Of a stretch of DNA of 64,000 bases, positions 24,902 to 36,231 are shown one piece after another. Position 1 is the first letter of the stretch. Each line of letters opens with the position of its first letter. Below the pieces are notes generated by a model. The model made no database searches, was not told the DNA's origin, and saw only the letters and a program-made list of their open reading frames with translations. The translations under genes and the position numbers were made by a program. Origin of the DNA: Peteryoungia aggregata LMG 23059 (lineage in GTDB: Bacteria > Pseudomonadota > Alphaproteobacteria > Rhizobiales > Rhizobiaceae); contig NZ_JAUSUW010000005.1 in NCBI RefSeq assembly GCF_030814435.1, positions 310,001-374,000 of the forward strand, read 5' to 3'.

Positions 24902-26149
24902 TCAGCCCGAGGAAACCCGCCTGGTGCCGGTTCCAGCAGTTTTGACGAAGTCGAGCTCGCCCTGCTCTTCCAGCGGAACAATCTCGTCAGACAATTCGAC
25001 TTCACGGATCCATTCGCGCCAGATCGACACCAGGAGGGCCATCAGCACGGGGCCGATAAATAGCCCCAGGAAGCCCATGGTCTTTACACCTCCAACGAGC
25101 CCGAAGAAGGTCGGCAGGAAGGGAAGCTTGATCGGGCCACCGACCAGCCGGGGCCGGACGGTCTTGTCGACGATGAAGAGTTCGACCGAGCCCCAGACGA
25201 AGAGGGCGACACCTTCGACCATCGCACCGCTGGCCGCCAGATAGATGGAGACGAGGGTGAAGGAGAGGGGCGCCCCGCCGGGTATGAGCGCCATGACGCC
25301 GGTGATTACGCCGAGCGTGACAGGCGAAGGCACGCCCGCCAGCCAATAGGCGATGCCCAGAATGATTCCCTCGCCGATGGCGATCAGGGTCATCCCCGTC
25401 ACGGTGGAGCTGATCGTCGCCGGCACCACCCGTGAGATCCGTTCCCAGCGATTTGGCAGGATGCGTTCGCCCAGCAGATCGAGCTGTCGGGCAAAGTTTG
25501 CGCCATCCCGATAGACGAAGAAGAGCGCAATCAACATGAACAGCAATGTCAGCAGCAGATGAAACAGTCCGTCCCCTGCGGCGATGACGGCACGATAGAT
25601 GTTGCCGATATTAGCACCACTTACGATCTGGATCAGTTCGCCGATCGCTCCGGGTTGCCCGATATGCTCGGTCCATTTCCCGGCGAGCCAATCGCCCACA
25701 CGCGGCAGTGCAGCGATCCATGCAGGCGGCGGCGCGCCCGTGGTGTTCGCTTCGACCGCCCAGGTAATCCATTGCCGGATTTCATCGACGGCATAGGAAA
25801 TCGCGATGCCGATCGGGATGATCAGAAACGCGAGAATGGCGAGCAGGGCGAGGGTCGCACCGAGCGTCGTGTTGCCACCCGTACGCTCGAGCAGTCGGCG
25901 GTAAAGCGGCCAACTGGCAAAGGCGATCACGAGCGCAGCGAGCACCGGGACGACGAAACCGTGGAAGAAGTAGATGGCCGCGATGCCGATCAGCACGAGC
26001 AACCAGCGCGCTACGGCGATTGGCGTGATCAACGCAATGCGATTGGCCGTCGCCTGGCCGAGCCAACGCGGCCCTTTCGACGGGGTCTGAATTTCAGCCT
26101 GGCTCACGATCTGCAGTGTCCCGTTAAGTCTGCCCTGCATATGGAGCAT
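24902..26149 (-). CDS. AI-2E family transporter (PerM/TqsA type)
   Basis: This 415-residue integral membrane protein has about eight hydrophobic segments and the family C-terminal blocks GVITGVMALIPGGAPLSF and VGGPIKLPFLPTFFGLVGG. Family members export autoinducer-2 or other small solutes or act as cation antiporters, so the substrate here is open. It lies 41 bp downstream of parE on the same strand. A hairpin (CCTCGGG/CCCGAGG, 24894-24912) overlaps its stop codon. Confidence 0.9.
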   Translation of the reverse strand: MLHMQGRLNGTLQIVSQAEIQTPSKGPRWLGQATANRIALITPIAVARWLLVLIGIAAIYFFHGFVVPVLAALVIAFASWPLYRRLLERTGGNTTLGATLALLAILAFLIIPIGIAISYAVDEIRQWITWAVEANTTGAPPPAWIAALPRVGDWLAGKWTEHIGQPGAIGELIQIVSGANIGNIYRAVIAAGDGLFHLLLTLLFMLIALFFVYRDGANFARQLDLLGERILPNRWERISRVVPATISSTVTGMTLIAIGEGIILGIAYWLAGVPSPVTLGVITGVMALIPGGAPLSFTLVSIYLAASGAMVEGVALFVWGSVELFIVDKTVRPRLVGGPIKLPFLPTFFGLVGGVKTMGFLGLFIGPVLMALLVSIWREWIREVELSDEIVPLEEQGELDFVKTAGTGTRRVSSG

Positions 26150-26190
26150 TATCGAACGGGAGACAAGCGGGGCACACAGGCCCTAGTCCG

Positions 26191-28245
26191 TCAAATGTCG
26201 AGGTTCTCCGCGAAGGCCGCCCGTTCCTGAATGAACCTGAACCGTGCTTCCGGCTTTGTGCCCATCAGTGCATCCACAGCATCGCGCGTACCCTCGAAGT
26301 CCACGTCATCAATCCCGACCCTGAGCAGCGTGCGCTTGGCGGGATCCATGGTCGTTTCTTTGAGCTGCGCCGGCATCATTTCACCGAGACCTTTGAATCG
26401 TCCGATCTCGACCTTCTTGCCCTTGAACACCGTTTCCATCAGCTCCGCCCGGTGCGCATCGTCACGGGCATAAACGGTCTTGGCGCCCTGTCGAATGACA
26501 TAGAGCGGCGGCACGGCGAGATAGAGATGATTGCCGCGGATCAGCTCCGGCATTTCCTGATAGAAGAAGGTGATCAGCAGCGAGGCGATATGGGCACCGT
26601 CGACGTCGGCATCGGTCATGACGATGACGCGTTCATAGCGCAGATCTTCGTCACGATATTTCGTCCGCGTACCGCAGCCGAGCGCCTGGATAAGGTCGGC
26701 GATCTGCTGGTTGGCCATCAGCTTTTCGCGGCTGGCCGAACCGACGTTCAGGATCTTGCCGCGCAGCGGCAGGATCGCCTGGTTGGAGCGATTGCGCGCC
26801 TGCTTCGCCGAGCCACCGGCCGAGTCACCTTCGACGATGAACAGTTCCGCGCCTTCGGCCGTGTTCTGCGAGCAGTCGGCCAGCTTGCCGGGCAGGCGAA
26901 GTTTCCGCACGGCAGTCTTGCGGTTGACTTCCTTCTCCTTGCGGCGGCGCAGACGCTCTTCCGCACGCTCGATCACCCAGTCGAGCAGCTTTGCCGCCTC
27001 GTTGGGATTGTCGGCGAGGTAATGGTCGAAGGGGTCGCGCAGCACGTTTTCGACAAGACGCTGGGCCTCGACGGTCGCGAGCTTGTCCTTGGTCTGGCCG
27101 ACGAACTCAGGCTCACGGATGAAAACCGACAGCATGCCGACAGCAGAAATCATCACGTCGTCAGTGGTGATTTCCTTGGCGCGCTTGTTCTGCGTCAGTT
27201 CGGCATAGTTCTTCAGGCCCTTGGTGAGCGCAATGCGCAGGCCAGCCTCATGCGTGCCGCCTTCAGGCGTCGGGATCGTGTTGCAATAGGAATGCAGAGC
27301 CGGGTCGCCGCCATACCAGGTGACCGCCCATTCCATCGCGCCATGGCCGCCGGTCTTTTCGGTCTTGCCGGCAAAGATCTCGCGGGTGACGGTGAATTCC
27401 TTGCCGAGTGTGGCAGCGAGATAGTCCTTTAGACCGCCGGGGAAGTGGAAGACAGCCTTCTCCGGAATGTCGCCGCCTTCCGGCACCATGCCGGGATCGC
27501 ATGACCAGCGGATCTCGACGCCGCCGAAGAGATAGGCCTTGGAGCGCGCCATGCGGAAAATCCGGCCGGGGTCGAATTTCGCATGGTCGCCGAAGATCTG
27601 CGGATCAGGGTGGAAGCGAACGCGCGTGCCGCGGCGATTATGCACTTCGCCCAGTTCTTCGAGCCCGCCCTGCGGGACACCGCGCGAGAAGGTCTGGCGA
27701 TAGAGTTTGCGATTGCGGGCGACTTCGACTTCGAGGAGATCGGAGAGCGCGTTGACGACGGAGACGCCGACGCCGTGCAGACCGCCCGATGTCTCATAGG
27801 CCTTGCCGTCGAACTTGCCGCCGGCATGCAGCTTGGTCATGATCACTTCGAGCGTCGACTTGCCGGGAACCTGCGGATGCAATTCGACCGGGATGCCACG
27901 GCCATTGTCGGTGACCGTCAGGAATCCCTGGGTATCGAGATGCACGTCGATGAAGTTGGCGTGGCCGGCCACCGCTTCGTCCATCGAGTTGTCGATGACT
28001 TCGGCGAACAGGTGATGCAGCGCCTTCTCGTCCGTGCCACCGATATACATGCCCGGACGCATGCGCACCGGTTCGAGGCCTTCGAGAACCCGGATGGAGG
28101 ACGCGCCATATTCCTCGGCACCCGCTGTCGAAGCAGAGGCAGCCGGCCGCGCAACAGGCGCGGGGGCGGGGGTAGGTGCTGTCACGGTTTCCGCCTCGAC
28201 CTTCTGGGCGAGCGGCATGCCGGAAAAGAGATCGTTGTCGTCCAT
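26191..28245 (-). CDS. parE: DNA topoisomerase IV subunit B ParE
   Basis: ParE is the ATPase subunit of the decatenase topoisomerase IV. From the start at 28245 (MDDNDLFSG) it has 684 residues, the normal ParE length in rhizobia and well short of GyrB. Visible are the GHKL ATP site VIDNSMDEAVAG and YETSGGLHGVGVSVVNALS, and the TOPRIM segment ELFIVEGDSAGGSAKQ with YERVIVMTDADVDGAHIA. An Ala/Pro-rich linker (about 20-50) precedes the ATPase domain. The longer frame to 28476 has no family match. Confidence 0.95.
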   Translation of the reverse strand: MDDNDLFSGMPLAQKVEAETVTAPTPAPAPVARPAASASTAGAEEYGASSIRVLEGLEPVRMRPGMYIGGTDEKALHHLFAEVIDNSMDEAVAGHANFIDVHLDTQGFLTVTDNGRGIPVELHPQVPGKSTLEVIMTKLHAGGKFDGKAYETSGGLHGVGVSVVNALSDLLEVEVARNRKLYRQTFSRGVPQGGLEELGEVHNRRGTRVRFHPDPQIFGDHAKFDPGRIFRMARSKAYLFGGVEIRWSCDPGMVPEGGDIPEKAVFHFPGGLKDYLAATLGKEFTVTREIFAGKTEKTGGHGAMEWAVTWYGGDPALHSYCNTIPTPEGGTHEAGLRIALTKGLKNYAELTQNKRAKEITTDDVMISAVGMLSVFIREPEFVGQTKDKLATVEAQRLVENVLRDPFDHYLADNPNEAAKLLDWVIERAEERLRRRKEKEVNRKTAVRKLRLPGKLADCSQNTAEGAELFIVEGDSAGGSAKQARNRSNQAILPLRGKILNVGSASREKLMANQQIADLIQALGCGTRTKYRDEDLRYERVIVMTDADVDGAHIASLLITFFYQEMPELIRGNHLYLAVPPLYVIRQGAKTVYARDDAHRAELMETVFKGKKVEIGRFKGLGEMMPAQLKETTMDPAKRTLLRVGIDDVDFEGTRDAVDALMGTKPEARFRFIQERAAFAENLDI

Positions 28246-28462
28246 GGCGTCGTTCGATACTCTGTTGCTGTTTGATGCCGGGTCTGCGGCACCTTCAGAA
28301 AGCCGCCGCACCAGGCCAGTCGCATCTGCGAATCGGTCGGATTGTGCCAGAAAGGCAGGGCAGGCGCGAAGGGCCATAGAGCCGGCGCATGTTGAATTCG
28401 GGCCAGCTTTGCGTGGCGCATTTCGCGAAGGCAAGCGTGAGCCGAGAGGAAACCCATCTTCC

Positions 28463-29344
28463 ATGCAGATGTCCACAGCTCATTTCCGCACTGCGGCGAT
28501 TTCCTGCGTTCTCCTTCCGTTTCTGTTTATGTCGAGCGCCGGTGCCGAGACGCTTGCCCCCTTTAAGGATGACCTCTTCTCAGTGCAAACCGTGCTCGAA
28601 ACGCAGGACGGCGGCGACTTTACCCGTGTCGATTACCAGGAAATGCGCGACATCAATGGCCGCGACAGCATTCCAGAGCGGCGGGTGAAAGATCGTTATG
28701 TCGCGCTGAAGGTCCGCCGCGACCAGGAGAACCAGACTCTGCAATTGTCAACGGGTCCGATGGACGTTGGGCGGGTTGGCCGTGACCAGGGGCAGGCCTT
28801 CACGGTGATCTTTATCCACGGGCGAGGCGGGGACCGTCGCCTTGGTCTCAATGACCTCAGTTTCGGCGGGAACTTCAACCGCCTGAAGAACCTCGCCGTA
28901 CAGAACGGCGGAACCTATTATGCCCCTTCGGTACGTAGTTTTGACGAACAGGGCGTTGGAAATGTCGCGGCGCTGGTCGATCACGCCTTCCTTCAATCCG
29001 GCGGAAAGCCGGTGATCCTTGCCTGCGCTTCCATGGGCAGCTTCATCTGCTGGGGCATCGCGCGCGACCCGGAAACAGTGGCAAAGCTCTCCGGCATGGC
29101 AATCCTTGGTGGCGCGCCAGATCCGGCTCTTTTAAAGAGTGCCGCTGCCAGGGCGAAGCTTCCGATCTGGTTCACCCATGGGAGCCGCGACAGCGTCTAC
29201 GCGGCAGACGATCAGATCGCCATCTATCGGTCCCTCCGTTCGGCAGGCCAGCCGGCGCGTTTCACCCTGTTCGAGACCGGTTCGCATGGCACACCGGTGC
29301 GCATGTCTGACTGGCGCGCCATGCTCAACTGGTTGATCCGCTGA
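28463..29344 (+). CDS. Exported alpha/beta hydrolase
   Basis: The 293-residue protein begins with a signal peptide (AAISCVLLPFLFMSSAGAET). The hydrolase core has an oxyanion-type VIFIHGRGGD (about 113-122), a nucleophile elbow ACASMGSF (first glycine replaced by Ala-Cys), an acid in HGSRDSVY and the final His in TGSHGTPV. It probably cleaves an ester or peptide in the periplasm, with unknown substrate. ATGs at 28463 and 28469 are both possible. Confidence 0.85.
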   Translation: MQMSTAHFRTAAISCVLLPFLFMSSAGAETLAPFKDDLFSVQTVLETQDGGDFTRVDYQEMRDINGRDSIPERRVKDRYVALKVRRDQENQTLQLSTGPMDVGRVGRDQGQAFTVIFIHGRGGDRRLGLNDLSFGGNFNRLKNLAVQNGGTYYAPSVRSFDEQGVGNVAALVDHAFLQSGGKPVILACASMGSFICWGIARDPETVAKLSGMAILGGAPDPALLKSAAARAKLPIWFTHGSRDSVYAADDQIAIYRSLRSAGQPARFTLFETGSHGTPVRMSDWRAMLNWLIR

Positions 29345-29473
29345 ACCGCTATCCACGCAGCCGAATATGCAGGGCATGTGCTGACGAAGCCAGCATCTCT
29401 CCGGCCACATTTTCACCATGTCGCCCGATAAAGCGGCCAATCTTGCGGCGCAATCTTTCCTTTCGTGCTCAGA

Positions 29474-29508
29474 TTTGCTACTTCGCAGTAGCGAAATAGG
29501 GGTATTAT
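29474..29508 (+). promoter_or_regulatory. Inverted repeat and -10-like sequence upstream of tpiA
   Basis: GCTACT (29477-29482) and AGTAGC (29487-29492) form a perfect inverted repeat around TCGC, extended by TTT and GAAA. TATTAT follows at 29503-29508, seven bases before the tpiA ATG. The repeat occupies the place of a -35 region, so an operator is plausible. The -10 is so close to the ATG that a leaderless or very short leader would result. Confidence 0.4.
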
Positions 29509-29514
29509 GACGAC

Positions 29515-30285
29515 ATGACACCGGATGTTCGTCCGCTCGTTGCGGGCAATTGGAAGATGAACGGCACGCGAGCCTCGCTCGACCAGATCAAGGCCATCGC
29601 AGAAGGTGTCCAGGGCCCGCTGGCCGAAAAGGTGGAAAGCCTGATCTGCCCGCCTGCGACCCTGCTTTACGTCGCGACCGCACTCTGCACCGACAGCCCC
29701 CTTGAGATCGGTGCCCAGGATTGCCACCAGAATGCATCGGGTGCCCATACGGGCGACCTTTCGGCGGAGATGGTCGCAGATTGTTTCGGCACCCACGTGA
29801 TCGTAGGGCACTCCGAACGCCGCACGGATCATGCCGAGACGGATCATCTCGTGCGCGCCAAGGCGGAAGCCGCCTACGCAGCCGACCTGACCGCGATCAT
29901 CTGCATCGGCGAAACGGCTGATGAGCGGAAATCGGGACAGACCCTCGACATCCTGAAGCGTCAGCTCGCCGGCTCCGTCCCTGATGGCGCCAGCGCGGAA
30001 CGCACGGTGATTGCCTATGAACCCGTCTGGGCAATCGGCACGGGGCTCACGCCGACCGTTGCCGATGTCGCTGAGGCCCATGCCTTTCTTCGCACAGAAC
30101 TGGTCAAGCGCTTCGGCGACGCCGGCAAGGCCATGCGCATTCTCTACGGCGGCTCGGTCAAGCCTTCCAACGCGAAGGAGCTGATGGCGGTCGACAATGT
30201 CGACGGCGCCCTCATCGGTGGTGCGAGCTTGAAGGCGGCGGATTTCCTCGCCATATATCGGGTCTACGAGGACCTCACCGCCTGA
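29515..30285 (+). CDS. tpiA: Triosephosphate isomerase
   Basis: TpiA interconverts dihydroxyacetone phosphate and glyceraldehyde 3-phosphate. The 256-residue TIM barrel shows the phosphate-binding GNWKMNG (about 11-17), the catalytic His in IVGHSERR, the catalytic Glu in [11 protein letters not shown] and the loop YGGSVKP. All active-site residues are present. It leads a plus-strand run with secG and pyrG. Confidence 0.97.
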   Translation: MTPDVRPLVAGNWKMNGTRASLDQIKAIAEGVQGPLAEKVESLICPPATLLYVATALCTDSPLEIGAQDCHQNASGAHTGDLSAEMVADCFGTHVIVGHSERRTDHAETDHLVRAKAEAAYAADLTAIICIGETADERKSGQTLDILKRQLAGSVPDGASAERTVIAYEPVWAIGTGLTPTVADVAEAHAFLRTELVKRFGDAGKAMRILYGGSVKPSNAKELMAVDNVDGALIGGASLKAADFLAIYRVYEDLTA

Positions 30286-30392
30286 ACGCGAATGCGCGCA
30301 AAAGCAGGTGAGGGGGTTTCAAAGCCCGTTCCTCTGATGTAAAGAGCCGCCAACCTCATTGATTTTGCCCTTTCGGGCAGGATGGACATTCC

Positions 30393-30785
30393 ATGCAGAC
30401 CGTATTGCTCGTTATCTACCTCATGGTCGTCGTCGCCCTGATCGGCGTCGTCCTTATCCAGCGATCCGAAGGTGGAGGCCTGGGAATTGGTGGCGGTTCC
30501 GGCTTCATGTCGGCCCGTGGCACGGCAAATGCCCTCACGCGCACCACGGCCATCCTCGCGACCCTCTTCTTCATCATCTCGCTGGCGCTTGGCATCCTCG
30601 CCCGCTACGAGTCGCGCCCGACAGACATTCTCGACCGGATTCCGGCCGGCAATGGCGCGACGCAGGGCAGCGGCGGCGGCAGCGTCCTCGACCAGCTTCC
30701 GGGAGCCGCACCCGTGACCCCGGCGCCGGCCACGACCCCGGCTGCGCCGGCTCCGGTCGACCCGAACGCCGTTCCGAACAACTGA
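30393..30785 (+). CDS. secG: Preprotein translocase subunit SecG
   Basis: SecG is the small auxiliary subunit of the SecYEG translocon. The 130-residue protein has the two expected membrane helices (about 3-20 and 52-70) separated by the glycine-rich loop LIQRSEGGGLGIGGG. It has a long Pro/Ala-rich C-terminal tail that is common in alphaproteobacterial SecG. The tpiA-secG-pyrG order is widespread in this group. Confidence 0.95.
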   Translation: MQTVLLVIYLMVVVALIGVVLIQRSEGGGLGIGGGSGFMSARGTANALTRTTAILATLFFIISLALGILARYESRPTDILDRIPAGNGATQGSGGGSVLDQLPGAAPVTPAPATTPAAPAPVDPNAVPNN

Positions 30786-30805
30786 TCGGAACGCATCCCA
30801 TCACT

Positions 30806-30838
30806 CCGGCGGGCTCAAGGGTCCGCCGGTTTTCTTTT
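30806..30838 (+). terminator. Intrinsic terminator after secG
   Basis: CCGGCGG (30806-30812) pairs with CCGCCGG (30823-30829), followed by TTTTCTTTT. It separates secG from pyrG. Confidence 0.85.
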
Positions 30839-30844
30839 GTCTGA

Positions 30845-32557
<1,713 letters not shown>

Positions 32558-32583
32558 GGACGAACTGCAGACAAACCTTGAGA

Positions 32584-32608
32584 GACCCGGCCATGTGCCG
32601 GGTCTTTT
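32584..32608 (+). terminator. Intrinsic terminator after pyrG
   Basis: GACCCGGC (32584-32591) and GCCGGGTC (32597-32604) form a perfect 8-bp stem around CATGT, followed by TTTT. Confidence 0.88.
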
Positions 32609-32648
32609 GATTCTGGGATATTGCGCGGGGCAGCTTGGGCTTTGCTCG

Positions 32649-33863
32649 TTATGGACGCAGCAAGAGGACTGGCACGGTGTCACCCGCCTCGACTGCGGCC
32701 GCATTGGGCGGACGCACGATCAGGCAGTCTGACTGCGAAAAGATCCGCATCATCGAGGAGTCCTGCTTGCCGAAACTTTCGACGACAGGCATGTCGTCGC
32801 TCGTTTCAAGAAGCCGCGCACGAACATAGTCTTGACGCTTGTCATTGGCGGGCAGGGCGGTCTGCAGCCTCGCTGTTGCCATGCGTTGGCGAATCTTTCG
32901 ATGTCCGAGGTGGCAAAGAAGCGGCTCGAGGAACAGAAGCCCGCAGACCAGGCTTGAAACCGGATTGCCCGGCAGCCCCAGCACCTGCATGTCGCCGAGG
33001 CGGCCAACCATCAGGGGTTTGCCCGGACGCATGGCGATCCGCCAGAAATCGAGCTCCATCCCAGCCGCGACAAGCGTCGACTGGACAAGGTCATGGTCGC
33101 CAACGGAGGCGCCACCAAGGGTGACGAGTACGTCGACACCGAGGGCGCGCGCCCGCTCCACCGCTTCCCGCAATAGGTCGCGATTGTCCGGCACGATGCC
33201 GAGATCGATCACGTCAGCGCCATTGTCACGGGCAAGGGCCGCGATCCCGAAGGTGTTTGAGCCGATGATCTGGCTGGGGCCAAGCTTGCCTCCGGGAGAC
33301 ACCAGTTCGTCACCGGTGGCAAGGATCGCGATCCTTGGGCGACGGTAAACCGGCACAGTTGCGTGGTTCATGGCCGCGGCGAGCGTCAGATGGGTAAAGT
33401 CGAGACTGAGCCCGGCAGAAAGGGCCACATCGCCTTCGGCAAAATCCTGACCTCGCGGGCGAATATGACGGCCATGGGTCACGACAAACTGGGTGCGGAT
33501 GCGCCCGTCATCGAGTTTCTCGGCATCTTCCTGCAGGAGAATGCTGTCGGCACCATCGGGCACGGGCGCTCCGGTAAAGATGCGCACAGCCTGACCTGCG
33601 CTGACCGTCCCCGAAAATCCATGCCCGGCTGCCGATTCGCCGATGACGGTGAGCACTGATCCAATCTCGGCCGCATCCTCAGCCCGCAGCGCATAGCCGT
33701 CCATGGCCGAGGCGTCAAACGGTGGCTGCGTCAGGCGCGCGGTCAGATCGGTCGCGAGCACGCGCCCATTGGCCTCATGAAGGGATAGCTCTTCTGTATC
33801 GCCAATCGGGCGGGCAGCAGCCAGAAGTCGTGCCAGAGCGTCTTCGACCGGCAGCAGCGACAT
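32649..33863 (-). CDS. moeA: Molybdopterin molybdotransferase MoeA
   Basis: MoeA inserts molybdate into adenylylated molybdopterin. The 404-residue protein shows the N-terminal FDASAMDGYALRAED (about 49-63), VRIFTGAPVPDGADS and the MoCF-binding core VLVTLGGASVGDHDLVQ, followed by PGKPLMVGRL. It is full length. Its start overlaps the moaC stop (ATGA), showing coupling with the upstream molybdenum cofactor gene. Confidence 0.96.
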   Translation of the reverse strand: MSLLPVEDALARLLAAARPIGDTEELSLHEANGRVLATDLTARLTQPPFDASAMDGYALRAEDAAEIGSVLTVIGESAAGHGFSGTVSAGQAVRIFTGAPVPDGADSILLQEDAEKLDDGRIRTQFVVTHGRHIRPRGQDFAEGDVALSAGLSLDFTHLTLAAAMNHATVPVYRRPRIAILATGDELVSPGGKLGPSQIIGSNTFGIAALARDNGADVIDLGIVPDNRDLLREAVERARALGVDVLVTLGGASVGDHDLVQSTLVAAGMELDFWRIAMRPGKPLMVGRLGDMQVLGLPGNPVSSLVCGLLFLEPLLCHLGHRKIRQRMATARLQTALPANDKRQDYVRARLLETSDDMPVVESFGKQDSSMMRIFSQSDCLIVRPPNAAAVEAGDTVPVLLLRP

Positions 33864-34360
33864 CAGCTGCGCTCCGGATGTCGGAAATCGCCCGACTTGC
33901 CGCCACTCTTTTCCATCACGCGGATACCGCCGATTTCCATCGTCTTGTCGACGGCTTTTGCCATGTCGTAGATCGTCAGGCAGGTGACTGAGACGGCCGT
34001 CAGCGCCTCCATCTCGACGCCTGTCTTGCCCGTCAGCTTAACGGTCGCTTCGACCCGAAGGCCAGGGAGATCGGCATCCTCCGTGATGTCCACGGTAACC
34101 TTCGACAGCATCAGCGGATGGCAAAGCGGAATGAGGTTGCTGGTCTGCTTGGCGGCCATGATGCCGGCGATTCGAGCCGTGCCGATGACGTCGCCCTTCT
34201 TGGCATTCCCTGCGATAACAGTCGCAAGTGTCGCGGGGTTCATCCGCACAAAGCCTTCGGCAACCGCGACACGGACCGTGTCATCCTTGGCCGAGACATC
34301 CACCACATGCGCCTCGCCGGAGACGCCGATATGTGTCAGCGCGCCGGACGCGGCTGTCAT
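33863..34360 (-). CDS. moaC: Cyclic pyranopterin monophosphate synthase MoaC
   Basis: MoaC acts with MoaA to form cyclic pyranopterin phosphate from GTP. From the start at 34360 it has 165 residues, with the family blocks [16 protein letters not shown] and [20 protein letters not shown] and the late GGKSGDF tail. The start overlaps the trpC stop as ATGA, and the stop overlaps moeA in the same way, so the gene is locked into the trpD-trpC-moaC-moeA transcript. Confidence 0.96.
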   Translation of the reverse strand: MTAASGALTHIGVSGEAHVVDVSAKDDTVRVAVAEGFVRMNPATLATVIAGNAKKGDVIGTARIAGIMAAKQTSNLIPLCHPLMLSKVTVDITEDADLPGLRVEATVKLTGKTGVEMEALTAVSVTCLTIYDMAKAVDKTMEIGGIRVMEKSGGKSGDFRHPERS

Positions 34361-35172
34361 TCGGCCGCCAGGGCGCCGGTCTTGCCGGTCAGAAGCGTGC
34401 GGGTGGCAGAGGCGACGTCGTCCTTGCGCATCAGGCTCTCGCCGACCAGGAAGGTCGAAATGCCGGATTTCTCCAGTCGCTGACAATCTTCGTAAGTGAA
34501 GATGCCGCTTTCACCGACCAGCAGTCGATCGGGCGGCACCATGGAAGCGAGTTCTTCGCTGACGGTGAGGCTGACCTCGAAGGTCCGCAGATTGCGGTTG
34601 TTGATCCCAACCAGCGGAGACTTGAGCTTCAGTGCCCGTTCCATCTCTTCGGCATCATGCACTTCGACGAGCACATCCATTCCCAGCTCAAAGGCGACAG
34701 CTTCGAGTTCAGCCGCTTCGCCGTCCGAGAGCGATGCCATGATCAGCAGGATGCAGTCGCCACCCCAGGCGCGGGCCTCGTATACCTGGTAGGCATCGAA
34801 CATGAAGTCCTTGCGCAGTGCTGGCAGGGCGCATGCCTTGCGGGCCGCCGTCAGGAAGTCCGGTGCGCCCTGGAAGCTCGGCGTGTCGGTCAGCACGGAG
34901 AGGCAGGCAGCGCCGCCTGCTTCGTAAGCAGACGCCAGGGACGGCGGATCGAAATCCGGACGGATCAGGCCCTTCGAAGGGCTCGCCTTCTTGATCTCGG
35001 CGATCAGGCCGAAACGGCCCTCGTCGCGGGCGCGCACCAGCGCACGGTGGAATCCGCGTGGCGCTTCCTCACCGGCAATCCGGTCCTTGAGCTCTGACAG
35101 CGAAACTGCGGCTTTCGCTGCCGCGATTTCTTCCCGCTTGTAGGTCTCTATACGCTTCAGAATATCGGTCAT
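34357..35172 (-). CDS. trpC: Indole-3-glycerol phosphate synthase TrpC
   Basis: TrpC closes the indole ring in tryptophan synthesis. The 271-residue TIM barrel has the signature [18 protein letters not shown] (about 60-77), the [20 protein letters not shown] stretch and [12 protein letters not shown]. The ATG at 35172 gives the normal length. The gene lies 10 bp after trpD and overlaps moaC. Confidence 0.97.
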   Translation of the reverse strand: MTDILKRIETYKREEIAAAKAAVSLSELKDRIAGEEAPRGFHRALVRARDEGRFGLIAEIKKASPSKGLIRPDFDPPSLASAYEAGGAACLSVLTDTPSFQGAPDFLTAARKACALPALRKDFMFDAYQVYEARAWGGDCILLIMASLSDGEAAELEAVAFELGMDVLVEVHDAEEMERALKLKSPLVGINNRNLRTFEVSLTVSEELASMVPPDRLLVGESGIFTYEDCQRLEKSGISTFLVGESLMRKDDVASATRTLLTGKTGALAAE

Positions 35173-35182
35173 GGTCTCAAGC

Positions 35183-36205
35183 TTAGCCCTGAGTGGCGGA
35201 ATTGGAAATGGCAATCAGCGTTTCGAGCGCGCGTGCCGCACTGCCGGTGTCGAGTGACTGACTGGCGAGATGCATGCCCTCTGTCACGTCCCTTGCCTTG
35301 CCCGCGACAACAAGCGAGGCCGCAGCATTGCAGAGTGCGACGTCACGATAGGGGGTCTTTGCTCCGCCCAGCACCTCTCGAAGCGCGGCGGCATTGACCG
35401 TGCCGTCACCGCCCCGGATAGCGTCGAGCGTTACTGTCTCAACGCCGAAATCGGATGGGGTAAGCTCGAATGTCCGGATCTCGCCATCCTTGAGCTCGGC
35501 GACCAGACTCGTGCCGGTCGTGGTGATCTCGTCGAGGCCACTTCCATGCACCACCCAGGCGCTGGTGAGGCCGAGATCGCGCAGTGCCTCCGCACCGGGC
35601 ACCAACCATTCCGGCGAATAGACGCCGAAGAGCTGCTTCTTCACGCGTGCCGGGCTGGAAAGCGGGCCGACGATGTTGAAGATTGTCCGCGCTCCCAGTT
35701 CGACGCGCGCAGGGCCGACATGCCGCATTGCCGGATGATGCAACTGCGCGAACATGAAACCGATCCCGGCTTCACGGATGCAGCGCGAGATCAGATCCGG
35801 CTCGATGGCCAGCTTCACGCCCAGTTGCGAGAGTGCGTCTGCCGTGCCGGATTTCGAACTCAGCGCGCGGTTTCCGTGTTTTGCAACCGGAACGCCGGCA
35901 CCGGCGACGATCAGCGCCGCCAGCGTCGAAATGTTGTAGGTATTGGTTCCGTCCCCACCGGTGCCGACGATGTCGATCGCATCATCTGGCGCGACGACCG
36001 GCACCATCTTCTGGCGCATGATCGAGACGGCTCCGGCGATTTCGTCGACGGTTTCCCCGCGAACCCTAAGGCCCATCAGGAAACCGCCAACCTGAGCCAT
36101 GCTGGCTTCGCCTGACATCAGGATCTCGAAGGCATCGCTCGCTTCCTGTCGTGTCAGTGCCTGGCGCGCGGCAATCTTGGCGATGAATGGCTTCAAACCG
36201 GACAT
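35183..36205 (-). CDS. trpD: Anthranilate phosphoribosyltransferase TrpD
   Basis: TrpD transfers the phosphoribosyl group of PRPP to anthranilate. The 340-residue enzyme shows the PRPP loop [17 protein letters not shown] (about 78-94), [15 protein letters not shown] and the [12 protein letters not shown] anthranilate-binding segment. It follows ppiD by 26 bp on the same strand. Anthranilate synthase is not in the window. Confidence 0.97.
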   Translation of the reverse strand: MSGLKPFIAKIAARQALTRQEASDAFEILMSGEASMAQVGGFLMGLRVRGETVDEIAGAVSIMRQKMVPVVAPDDAIDIVGTGGDGTNTYNISTLAALIVAGAGVPVAKHGNRALSSKSGTADALSQLGVKLAIEPDLISRCIREAGIGFMFAQLHHPAMRHVGPARVELGARTIFNIVGPLSSPARVKKQLFGVYSPEWLVPGAEALRDLGLTSAWVVHGSGLDEITTTGTSLVAELKDGEIRTFELTPSDFGVETVTLDAIRGGDGTVNAAALREVLGGAKTPYRDVALCNAAASLVVAGKARDVTEGMHLASQSLDTGSAARALETLIAISNSATQG

Positions 36206-36231
36206 TTGCTGCTCCCCCTTTTGTCCGACGC

